Positions 10,769-21,395 of a stretch of DNA of 64,000 nucleotides are shown piece by piece (positions within the stretch are counted from its first letter, which is position 1; every line of letters begins with the position of its first letter). A program made the position numbers and the translations under genes. Source of the DNA: Melampsora larici-populina 98AG31 (taxonomy: Eukaryota > Basidiomycota > Pucciniomycetes > Pucciniales > Melampsoraceae); the NCBI RefSeq assembly GCF_000204055.1, contig NW_006768786.1, positions 732,873 to 796,872 on the forward strand, given 5' to 3'. Below the pieces are notes generated by a model. The model searched no databases. It worked only from the letters and a program-made list of their open reading frames with translations, and was not told the origin of the DNA.

Positions 10769-11852
10769 AAGAGTCTGATGAGGAATCATCCAAATCTGTG
10801 AAGGTAAGTTGCCAGATCTCTGAGCTTGGATTGCCTGATTGGCATTCTTGAGACTTGATGTAAGTACAAATCTTCCAGTAGCATTGCCAAATTCTCTATA
10901 AGATTCTGCTGATATGGCTTCCACATCTTCATACTTATTAATATTAAGCACAAAAGCCAAAAACTCTAGAAGAACACTCTTTCTGTTGTCTTTATCCTTT
11001 TTGCTCAAAAACAAGTTATTGGAGTTATTGAATGTGGGCTGTAGAAAACATAAGGACATATCTCGTAAGTTTCTATGCACAACCTCAATATATAGAGCTT
11101 ATCCACTGATCAATTTTTGTGCTTAAAGCAGAAAACACCATCTACATATATTCTGATAGCCTTGAGATGTTCTTCTTGCGCCTTCAGAAGCATTGGAGAA
11201 CTTCTTCAGAAAGAAGAAACCTGTTAGTGCCCTTGAAAGATTTAACATATCAGCTCCTCTGGCAGCTAGGACAGGGTGCCTATGACTATTCCCCTGTTTA
11301 ATTGTCCAATGGTGACTCTGGCCGCCAATAAAAGTCTTTATGAGACTTCTTCTCAACTTCTTGAAGTCACACGACACCTATGGAAGCCAATCTAGGATTA
11401 TGACTAAGGTAAAAGGTAGAAAGGGATAATAGAAAACTTACTGAGAGTCCCAATAACTGACCATCATTTCTTTCAATCAGATTATTGGAAGTATCACTCT
11501 CATCACCACCCTCATCTTCATCTTCATCCTCCAATGTACTTTTCATCTTCTGCTTCCCTTTCTTCCTCCCCTTCCCATTCAATCCATTACTATGATCTGA
11601 CTTTCCATCTACTGCTTCATCTCCTTTCAACAGGTAACCATCCACTTCCAAATCTACTTTCCTACAATTCTCAGATCTTGAATTTGACGGGCCTTGTGAA
11701 TCTGCTTGTTGTACTCTTTCTATTGCTTTCTCCTTCTCCTTCTCTTTGTGCAATTCTCTTCTTTCTGCTGCTTGTTTCTTTGCCAAAGTCATTCTGTGTG
11801 ACTTATATCTATTGAAATGATATTTTTCTCTCTCCCTGGGATTCATGCACAA
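10751..11852 (-). CDS. Unrecognised fragment gene (SHHWTIKQG-type), model incomplete
   Basis: Minus-strand frames are open in series. The first (11852-11442) starts CMNPREREKYHFNRYKSHRMTLAKKQ, is basic and coiled-coil-like, then carries a very acidic EDEDEDEGGDES stretch. A GTAAGT donor at 11442 joins in phase to an acceptor before 11377, giving LLGLS-VSCDFKKLRRSLIKTF, then GGQSHHWTIKQGNSHRHPVLAARGADMLNLSRALTGFFFLKKFSNASEGARRTSQGYQ. A last segment (about 11041-10755) reads PTFNNSNNLFLSKK...FGNATGRFVLTSSLKNANQAIQAQRSGNLPS, behind a good TTTTCTACAG acceptor, but I could not join it in frame. I do not recognise the family. It may be a rust-specific multigene family member or a transposon passenger, possibly broken. 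A further frame upstream (12136-12020) could be a 5' exon. Confidence 0.4.
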
Positions 11853-12565
11853 ATTGATGAGGCAAGTTCAGAGAAAACTCTATTGAGCAAAGAAAATAAC
11901 AAAAAAAACTTTCCACATGTGAAAACAAAGAGAAGTGAGACTGGAGCAGGAGTGTTGAGCAACCAGTGAGAAAGAGGAAAAGAGATTGTGGTGGTATGGA
12001 AGAGGGGAAAAGAAATTCTCCTCTGCACCACCAAACTGAAGATGCAGGATGCCCTGCATTGCCAGGCTGACCACAATCTGGCACGGTCCTCTGGCTCAAG
12101 ACTCAAGCACTCTAACAGACCTGACATACTGTCCATGGTAGCCTAAAGAGAACCACTTCCAGCTTTGGGTGCTCTCAACTTTATTTAAATTGACAATCTA
12201 TTGTCAAGAGAGTTGAATGGGGCAAGAAATCACTATCTTGCACCTTACAATAGATATTATTCACATAGAGCTTCATTTTACTTGCTTATCAACACATGAT
12301 TTGATAAGCCACCAATCTGGTCATTTGATTTGGGCTGAAAAAGATTTATGAACTTTGATTGAAAGCGCAAACAAAAATCATGCTCCTGTGTTATACTCAT
12401 TATCTTGACAAATGGTGTGGAAAGCTTTGAGAGAAATCACTACAATAATCTTAGAAGGATGATCATAATTAAACATATATATAGATCTAACCAAATCAAT
12501 CACACAGTAGCCCATAAAAACAGAAAGATTGTACCCCAGTCAAACTAGCAAACATTCTTTGCATT

Positions 12566-13469
12566 TCAGTTGTGGCGATATTTGTCTGTGGTGGTTAGCT
12601 CCAGATATTCAAAATAATTTGCCGCTACTGGGAGCATATTTGGTGGTCCATGAATCATGTGTACTTCTTTAACAAACCATCTGTCTCTGAAAAAGTGGAC
12701 TAGGAACACAGCCTGGTGAAGTCTAGAAATCTCTTTTTTTCTATCTTTTACAAGATCGTTTGTAAATTGACCTCTTACTTTTACTGACATTGCTCTTGTC
12801 CCAATGTTTTCAACAAATTCAACTGAAAATTTGTTTTTGAACATATTGTTAGATCTTTATCAATAGAGCCAGGAAAGGTTTTGTTTAAAAGGTTGGACAG
12901 AATGGATTCTGAAATAACAACATACCCTGTGTAAGCTTCTGGGAATAGCCATACATCCCCCTCCTGAACGCTGCATATTTCTCTAGAGTTATACCCATTT
13001 TACAACAAATTTGTGGCAAAAAGTGAGTTATTTTGTAAGATGAAGTTTGTGAAACATTTCAAAATGATATCTTCCAAGAGACCATGTTATTTTCACTCAC
13101 GGTCTATAGGTACAGGATCATCTCCATCTCTAGCTATTTGCCTCAATGTGAAGGTCTTTGAATTCAAATTGGACAATGGAGCCATACTACCTATGTTGTG
13201 AGTATCAGCTAAGCTATTGTAGAAGTCAAGAATGCATTTCCACGCCTCTGTTTCTCGTATTTCTTCATTGTTGTTTTGAAAAATGATGTTGATAAGCCTA
13301 CATACTGAATTCCATTTATCATTCCAAAAATGTATCAAGACTCACCCTGGTGTTTGAGAGATATCTTTCTTATATTGCTTGCTTCCACAAATGTGGAAAA
13401 AACGAGTGATGTCAAAATAGAGGAGCAAAATAACACAATGTAAACAAATTTCTTGAATTTAGGAACCAT
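12566..13469 (-). CDS. Secreted protein, candidate effector, copy A (209 aa)
   Basis: Exons on minus are 13469-13346, 13304-13101, 12970-12926 and 12822-12566; donors GTGAGT, GTGAGT and GTATGT, and a CTAAC branch point in the last intron. The ATG product begins with a signal peptide (MVPKFKKFVYIVLFCSSILTSLV...FVEA, cut after about residue 31). The mature part has only two cysteines (VCRLI and WKCILDFY), a conserved-looking APLSNLNSKTFTLRQI segment, a basic centre and the end LELTTTDKYRHN. No transmembrane segment follows. It has a paralogue at 16430-17330 with the same four-exon structure and the same total length, about 80% identical. I do not recognise a function; small size, secretion and duplication fit the candidate-effector class of rust fungi. 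It is flanked upstream by ~205 bp repeats. Confidence 0.8.
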
Positions 13470-13754
13470 CTTGATGTTTTGTTTCTGTGAAAATGCGGGA
13501 ATGGATGATCAGAAAATGAGAAAGGGCTGTAGGTAGTTAAAGTTTATAGGAAAAGACTGCATTGAAAACACTATGTAGGTAATTTATGTAAAGGTTTCAA
13601 GGAATGCTTGGCAGTTTTGTTTGATCATATGTATAAATTGATTCATTCATAGCACATTCATTTGTTCTACATAACATCTAACTATGCGTGGTTGATTGAA
13701 TCTTGTACTTGAAAACCTATAATTATCTTTAAAATTCAATCATGTGTTGTTGTG

Positions 13755-14000
13755 TGGTCTACTGAAACACTCAATTCAGCTTGCCTGACAAGTAAAACAT
13801 TTTTTGAGGACATATTATTCAGATCAAACCTGTATTGCACTGGCAAATCTTCATGAGCAAGATCAGCTGGATCATATCATCTGCTTGCACAATTGCATGG
13901 TTTGACTTAAAGCCCTGGTGCTATATTCTTATCTTTTGAATTTTGCATTCTTTAGTGGTCTTCGGAAACATTCAATGCAGATAGCCAGCAATTAAAATGG
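13755..14000. repeat. ~205 bp repeat, two units upstream of copy A
   Basis: Units with the anchor TGGTCTACTGAAAC...CCTGACAAGTAAA begin near 13755 and 13956 (spacing about 201). The same unit is present five or six times upstream of copy B at 17625-18640, so the repeat belongs to the duplicated block and lies on the promoter side of both genes. Confidence 0.7.
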
Positions 14001-16040
14001 TTCCTGTTGTGGATTTTGAGGTGGAAAATAAAAGATATCCCAGAGCTGCAAACAAGAAGGATTGAAAGCAACTTATAAGTGTTTTGTGTTCTATAATATT
14101 TTTGAATTAGGAGCTGGTAAAAGTATTCCTTAAGGGGAAGACCTTGATTTGAGAGCTGGAATTCAAAGTGGTTTTCTGAGAAGTGGTTCTAAAAAATGGT
14201 AGATAAAAATCACACAGGGTCCTTCTTTTCTAAAACAACGTGCAGCTATATATACCTTGATTCACCTCAGCCTCAACTTGTGGTCGAGGAAATAAGAGTT
14301 TCCTTTTTACCCAACACTGCTGTATTGATGGTTTACATTTCTCCAAGAATCAATATCAATCACCAATCTGGTCATGTTTTGGTATAGGAAGTCCTCTTTG
14401 TGATAGGATAGTGTCTCATCACAGCTTGGCTCCTATTGATTCTTTTATTTGGTTCTTGCTCCATTCCAGTTCAAACTATATTGATTATAGGCATTGGTTT
14501 AAATCTCCCCAGAATTTTTGGTTTTTATTGACCAACCAAGGTGCACCTCCAGAAGGAAGTCAAAGACTGCTGAAGGAAGTTGTGAGGTCTACAGATCAGA
14601 GAAATTTGCTTGGCCAGGCTACCTGAGGTTGGGTCTTGGGATCAATCTGCATCCTCAATGTTCTCATTGCTTATTTAAGCCACATCTTTGATCTTTTTGA
14701 TCTTCACCTCTTGTGGTCCAGCAGTGTTATCAATTTGAATCTGTCAGGTCTGTACCCCACTACATAATTCCACTCAACTGTCACCAAGCTAACCTTCCAA
14801 ATTACTGTGGTCTTTGCTTTGATGTTTGGTGTGGGATGTTCATCTCAAATCAAGATGAAATGGTTGCTCCAGTTATTTACATAAGCCCTCTACTAAGCCT
14901 TTTGTAGGCAGAAAAGGTCATCAACTCATATATCAGATTACGGCTTTTAGGTGATAACCAGGTAGAATTCAGACAGACAAGCCAGGGCAAGATATTGGTG
15001 AAATTAGGTGTGCACTGATTGTGTGGGGCATGCTTGTGGCTTTTAAATTTTGAACATCTGAAATGTTTGCAAAGCAAGATGAGAGATAAGTCTTTTTGCA
15101 TTTTATGGTGGTTTTGATATTGTGTCAGCAATGAATGATTGTGATTCCCAGCTATGCCAAGAGAGTTTAACATTGTTTTCGATTGGTTCCAGAAGACACA
15201 AGAGGAGAAAAATTAACAACATTACCTAATGACTATCATCACATTCATACCAATAGTTGTGCACTTTTTGGTCTCTTTCTTTTGCAGTTCAATTCTTTTG
15301 ATCTCAGACTCTGTTCCTTCAAAGTTTATGGACAAGTGTTTTTTATTGGAGACTTACTTTCAGTTTGAGATCCTAGGTTTTATTGGGTCTTTGAAACTGG
15401 ACCACTGAGCTGTAATGGTTTTTATTATCTTTCTTATCAATACTTTTTATTTGCAAAATGGGTATTTAAGCTTATTCTGAGATTGATGTTTGATACTAGA
15501 TACTAAGTTGTGTTTTGGTTGAAGATAAGGAAAGATATAAAGAATGAGATTGTTAACAATAAACAACAGTGCTCTTGTTTTGGAAGCCCTCCTGGTTCTT
15601 TCCGAGGAGAGCTCAAGGGCTGATAACACAGCAAAGTGACATGAGAAGCATCAGTCAACACCTGAATCCCTGCACAACCCAATGAGATTTTCACCTATCT
15701 TTGTTGAGTTGTGCAGTATGTCCTATGAGACACAGCACTAAGAAATCACTATATATTGTTCTGTGTTCACAGAAACTGTGGAGGTACACAAAAGTCCATT
15801 TCAAGAGAGGATGGTAGAAAACTAGGGAAAGAATCCAAGGTGTCAAGTGAATGATGTGAACAGACAGGTTTCAATCAGCAGAACAGAATTTGGAAGAAAT
15901 GGAAAATGTTTTCCACTTCCTCCAGTCCACCACTCCATCAACTTGGAGAAGTTTCTGCTAGTTTTCTCCAACAATCACATCTTGCTATTTTCTTTTGCTT
16001 CCCATAAGTGTTCTTTTTCATGTTGAATTGCCACCCACCA
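14000..16040. other. Long stretch without a recognisable gene
   Basis: Reading frames here are short and have no domain or signal peptide. The tract separates the duplicated secreted-protein blocks. From about 16040 the sequence again resembles 12180-12560, the 3' flank of copy A, which marks the edge of the duplication. Confidence 0.5.
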
Positions 16041-16429
16041 TCCCGGGGGTTGAGGAGTCATCCCTCCTCAGACCTTACACTTTGCATGGCGTAACACAGC
16101 ACCATCTTACACCTTACCATGGAGATTATTTGCACACAGCTCAATCTTACTTGCTCATCAACACATTGTTTCATAATCCTCCTTTCTGGTAGTTTTGTCT
16201 GGCTTACACAGAGTTGTCAATGTTAATTGGAAGCCTAACTGAAGAACATGCTTTTGTGTGCTACTCCTCATGTTGAAAATTGGTGTGAGAAGTCTTGAAA
16301 GACATCACTACAATACTTTTAAAAGGATGATAATCATGGAACATATGGATCTAGTAAAAACAATCACACAGTAGACCATGCAAACAGAAAGATTGTGCCC
16401 CTGTCAAACTAGCAAGACTTAATTGCAGT

Positions 16430-17330
16430 TTAGTTGTGGCGATATTTGTGTGTGGTGGTTAGCTCCAGATATCCAAAATAATTTGCCGCTACTGGGAGCA
16501 TATTTGGTGGTCCATGAATGATGTGTACTTCTTTAACAAGCCATTTTGCTCTAAAGAATTGGACTAGGAACACTGCCTGGTGAAGTCTAGAAATCTCTTC
16601 TTGTCTATCTTGTACACGATCATTTGTAAATTGACCTCTTACTTTTACTGACAATGCTTTTCTCCCAATCTTTTCAACAAATTCAACTGAGAATTTGTTT
16701 TTGAACATGATGTCAGATCTTCATCAAGAGAGCCAGGAAAGGTTTTGTTTAGAAGGTTGGACAGAACAGATTCAAAGACAACATACCCTGTGTAAGCTTC
16801 TGGGAATAGCCATCCATCCCCCTCCTGAAAGCTGCATATTTCTCTAGAGTCATACCCATTTTACACCAAATTTGTGGAGAAACGTGAGTTATTCAGTAAG
16901 ATGAAGTCTGTGAAACATTTCCAAATGATATTTTCCAAGAGACCATGTTATTTTCACTCACGGTCTATGGGTACAGGACGAGATCCATCTCTAACTATTT
17001 GCCTCAATGTGAAGGTCTCCAAATTCAAATTGGACAATGGAGCTGTACTACCTATGTTGCTAGTATCAGCTAAGCTATTGTAAAAGTCAAGAATGCATTT
17101 CCACGCCTCTGTTTCTGGGATTTCTTCATTGTTGTCTTGAAAAAGGATGTTGATGAGCCTACATACTGAATTCTGTTTGTTATTTCAAAAATGTATTAAG
17201 ACTCACTCTGTTGATTGAGAAATATCTTTCTTATATTGCTTGATTCCACAAATGGGGCAATCACAAGTGATGCCAAAATAGAGGAGCAAAATAACACAAT
17301 GTAAACAAATTTATTGAATTCAGGAACCAT
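16430..17330 (-). CDS. Secreted protein, candidate effector, copy B (209 aa)
   Basis: Exons on minus are 17330-17207, 17165-16962, 16831-16787 and 16686-16430; lengths 124, 204, 45 and 257 are identical to copy A, and the total is again 209 residues. The signal peptide is MVPEFNKFVYIVLFCSSILASLV...FVES. The two cysteines, the TLRQI segment and the YRHN C-terminus are conserved. Differences cluster in the charged middle (NDRVQDRQEEISR against NDLVKDRKKEISR). The third intron differs in length by three bases from copy A but keeps donor, branch point (CTGAC) and acceptor. Matching frame in both copies supports this model over the apparently open intron 3. Both copies appear intact. Function unknown; candidate effector by inference. 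Confidence 0.8.
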
Positions 17331-17624
17331 CTTGCTGTTTGCTTTCTCTGAAAATGTTGGAATGGATGATGAGAAAATTAGAAAAGGCTGTAGGTAATTT
17401 ATAGGAAAGGACTGTAGTGAAAAAAAACCCATGTGGTCAATTTATGTAAAGGTTTCATGAAACGCCTGGAAACGGTAATTCTGGTTATGTTTGACCATAT
17501 TTATAGATTGATTTCTTATCATATTCATTTGTTATGCATAATATCTAACTACATGTGTTTTATTGGATCTTGTGTTTAGAAGATCTGCTGTTGTCCTGAC
17601 CATTCAATCCTGAATTTTTGAGTG

Positions 17625-18640
17625 GTTGACTGAAACAATCAATGTAGATTGCCCGATAAGTAAAGGCTGTGTTGCAGGTGTCTTATTATAGATTTCATCT
17701 AGATTGAACAGGACACAGCAACCGTCCACACAAATGATCAGCTGGGTTGTATCATTAGCTAACTTGTTTGCTTCATAGTTTGACTGAAAGTTCTGCAATT
17801 ATCCTTATCAGCTATTGCTGCCCTTTTGAGGGGCCTGTTGAAACACTAAATATTATTAGCTGTTGCATTGGCCTCATGGCCATAGACTGAAAGGCCTTTA
17901 ATTTTCATCATTCAATCATGTGTTGTTGAGTGGTCTACTGAAACAATCAATGCAGATTTCTTGACAAGTAAAGGCTGTGTTGCAAGTGGCTTGTTCTAGA
18001 TTTCAACTGGATTGAACAGGACACAGCAGTTTTGACCATGCAAATGTTCAGCTGGGTCATATCATAAGCCAACTTTTTTGCTTCACGGTTTGACTGAAAG
18101 GTCTTCAATTATCCTTATCATCTATTGCTGTGCTCTTGAGTGGTCTATTGAAACATTTAATGCAGATTGCCCGACAAGAAAATACTTTGTCAAAGAGCAT
18201 CTTATCATGTATTCAGCTCAGCTGCAACAGGAGACTGTGAAATTATATGAGAGAGATCAGCTGTGTGATATCATTAGATTCTGTGTTGGCCTCATGGTTT
18301 GACTCGAAAGCCTGCAATCATCTCTATCTTCCAATGCTGCACTCTCTCATGGTACATTGAAACAGCTGATATAGATCACCTGGCAAGTAAACCCTGTGAT
18401 GGGGACATATCATTACAAATTTTACCGGGATTGAATGTGTAGGCCACATTTCATGAGCAGGATCACCAGGGCCATATCATCAGCTTGCACAATCGTATGG
18501 TTAAACTGAAAGTCATGCAATATTCTATTCTTTTGAATTTTGGCCCCCAGGTGGTCTATTGAAACAGTCAATGCAGATTGCCTGACAAGTAAATTGGCTG
18601 TGTTGGGGGTGTATCATTCTAAATGTCAACTGGATTGAAT
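17625..18640. repeat. ~205 bp tandem repeat array upstream of copy B
   Basis: The anchor TGAAAC, usually preceded by TGGTCTAT/C, occurs at about 17631, 17839, 17939, 18149, 18358 and 18560; most spacings are 202-210 bp, with one of 100 bp showing a partial unit. Between anchors, units share phrases such as GATTGCCTGACAAGTAAA, ATTGAACAGGACACAGC, CAGCTGGGTCATATCAT and TGGTTTGACTGAAAG. Units are diverged (roughly 75-85%). They begin about 300 bp upstream of the copy B start codon. Confidence 0.75.
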
Positions 18641-18644
18641 GTGA

Positions 18645-19560
18645 AATATGTCAGGGTGGCTACAGAACATACTCACAAGTTTTCTACTCACTAGTAGTAG
18701 CTTGCAAGAAGTTCCCTGACTAATACTCTACTGACTACAATGGATTAAGGTACAGAAAAAGATACTAATTGAAATAGCAAAAATTCAATATAAGGCCATT
18801 AACTGATAAGTTTGTATTTATACTAAATTGAATCTGGTTAAAAGTCCCACTGTAACACTTAACAGAAGGTAGCTGGTCTAGCTTGAGACTGAGTTTTCAA
18901 TCTCTAAAGTTCCAAAAACTGTGAGTAGGCTACATCCAAAAAAAACTGAAAGACTTTGGCTAATCTATGATGTCAGATGATCACATTGGAAACTTGGTCA
19001 TATGATAGGCAAATGACCCACACAGTGATATAATGCTGAAATCATTTTGAAAGCTTTTTGAAATCATGTTGAAGTTGGTGGTACTCTCTGGCCTGCTAGT
19101 GACTAGTAGCTGGGGTCTGGAGATACCTTGTTGACAATACTCAACACCTGCTCATCGCTGCTAGTCCCCAGACACACAGCAATATTTTCTGCCAATTTGC
19201 AACAGGATCAAGTTATATATGACTGGTCATGGGCAAAACCCTCATTAGGCAAAACAACCAATACCTTCTCCAGACTCTGAACTTGCACCTTGTTGATGTC
19301 ATTGTGAATGCCAACACTACTAGAAATTGGAACACAAAAAAGGTACTTAGAGAACATTTATGCCTGAATGAGGTAAGACATCATTACCATATTTCCCCTT
19401 TGAATGTCCAGGCACTATCTGCAATCCAATGTATTCCTGCTGCATCGAAAGGCTATAAGTCTGGTGCTGTTACAAAGACCTTAGGCTGTGTTCAGGCTCC
19501 AGAGTAATTGTGTTAGACCAATGCTGATACATTGGGTCAATTGTAATCAAGCATTAGAGA
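18645..19560. other. No gene recognised
   Basis: Open frames in this tract are short and unsupported. It lies between the tandem array and the second fold-back repeat. Several short complementary motifs (for example CTAGTAG) occur but do not form a clear structure. Confidence 0.5.
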
Positions 19561-19563
19561 TAC

Positions 19564-19705
19564 CCTGGCTGCCAACAGATTTACCTTGGATTGAAGAATC
19601 TGAGGTATTCTTGGATGCCAAACCTTGGACAAGGTCTGTCCAAGGATTTGCCTCCAATGATGCCTCAGATTTCTTAACCCAAGGCATCTATGTTGGCAGT
19701 GCCTA
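19564..19705. repeat. Fold-back repeat, copy 2 (MITE-like)
   Basis: The left arm (GGCTGCCAACAGATTTACCTTGG...AATCTGAGGTATTCTTGGATGCC) pairs with the right arm (GGATTTGCCTCCAATGATGCCTCAGATTTC...CATCTATGTTGGCAGTGCCT) along almost the whole 142 bp. It shares its right end with the repeat at 10555-10768. Confidence 0.65.
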
Positions 19706-20900
19706 GATGAGTGTTACAAGTTTGACAGTCATGGGATTGAGGTCAGAGGTAGGATTATGAATGCTACACAAAGAGGGAGCAGTGGTATATCATCAATCAT
19801 GCATTTGATCAAATGCATAATTGATCTGGTCTAGCACACCATATTGAGAGTATAAGATAGGCTTGGAGAGTTCATTTCCAGTTAATGATGAAATATGTGT
19901 TGGGTTTTCATCATGAGGAAAGAATATGATTTTGATATTCCTGATTGTTTTTTGATTTGAAGTTCATGATCTTAAAGCTCATGATTGGAATTTGAAACAC
20001 ACTTTTTCATCTGACATTTTAAACCTTGAAGACAGCTGTAAAAAACATTCCACCAAAACCTTTGGTAGGCAAAACAAGAAGGACAAAAGTCAATCTTTTT
20101 TTACATACTTGAATTCTATTGCCATGATTTCCCAGATGGCAAGGTTGGTCAGTTTCTTTAAGGAAAATGAAGCTCAAAAGAAATGTGTAAGTAAAACCAA
20201 ATCCAAATGAAAGATAAGTTACCCTAAAAAGTGACACAATTGAATTGGATTTTAGAAATCTTTGTTACACCGGTTTTCAATGTTCATATCATCTGCGTGG
20301 ACCATCACCCTCGATCACCATCACCAAGTCTATCGTGTGTATGTATGTACCGTTTAACCGCCGCACCGCCATCGTTCTCATAGCCACCACCACCACCATT
20401 TGATTCTTGCATTTGAAGGATGAACTGAAATACAGATTAAGAAGGTTTTTTAAACTTAAGTTAAGAGATCATAGATATGAGAGCTTCGTTGAAAAAGCCC
20501 ACCAGCAGGATGATGATCGGTTATGTGTAGAGTGGTTTAAATTGCGTAGAGAAGGCTTTTAAAAACTGTTAAGATACAGAGAAGATCCAGATTGGATACA
20601 GATAATTTACATGTATGCTTGATTCTTGATTTGGTTTACTATTTGGATGGTTTCTGGTGGATTCGTTTGGTAATCCAATCACCCTTAACCTTCAAACCAT
20701 TCGATTTAAACAGTTTTCAAGTTTCCTTTTTTCTAAAGTTCAGTTTCCTAATCAGTCTCTTGCTATCATCATTCTTGAAAGGCTTTTTCAAAGGGATCAT
20801 TCAGTTATTTTTGAAATCTTTTTAGTAGTTTTTTTTAATTTTCGTTGATGATTATTTAAATCAGTTTAGTAGATCAAGATTTAAAGAGAATTGAAATGAA

Positions 20901-21116
20901 ATGATGATCAAAAGATTACAAACTACTACTACTACTCATCAAGACCAAGAAGAAGAAAGTCAAGAACCAAAGTTGAAGAAGATTGACTTCAACTCTCATT
21001 CAAGATTGAAACGTAGAAAGACAAAAGAAGATTTCACCAGTTTATCATCATCTAAATCATCATCATCATCATCATCGATAATTGCGATTGAATTTGAATT
21101 TGTAAAAGAGGTCGAG
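20901..21116 (+). CDS. Possible 5' exon of the phosphatase gene
   Basis: From ATG 20901 an open frame of 72 codons (MMIKRLQTTTTTHQDQEEESQEPKLKK...FVKEVE) ends at a good GTGAGT donor. An acceptor at CTAAAAAG near 21322 would join it in frame to the phosphatase upstream of its ATG at 21396. The acceptor lacks a pyrimidine tract, so this may instead be a separate small frame or 5' leader. The DNA upstream (19706-20900) shows no gene. Confidence 0.3.
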
Positions 21117-21395
21117 GTGAGTTTAACTTGTCTTTTCACTTCTCACCATTTATGAAGTGACAAGTTGAGTTGAGAATGACGAGATGGATGACTGATGATT
21201 TGATTTTGATTTTGAATTAAACTACTATTTGAAATGGAAATGGAAATGGAAATTGAAATCCAACTATAAAAAAATTAAATTAAATTTAAATTAAAAAAAA
21301 ATAAAAATTAAATTTCTAAAAAGAAAACGAATTTAAAAACAAAGTCAAGTTGGAAAAGAACTAGTTTTCAATCTAACCATCTTCAATCTACCATC

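Noticed and set aside
17625..18640. Regularly spaced repeats resembling an array with spacers
   Set aside because: Units are ~205 bp, diverged along their entire length and contiguous; this is a satellite-like tandem repeat in a eukaryote, not CRISPR.
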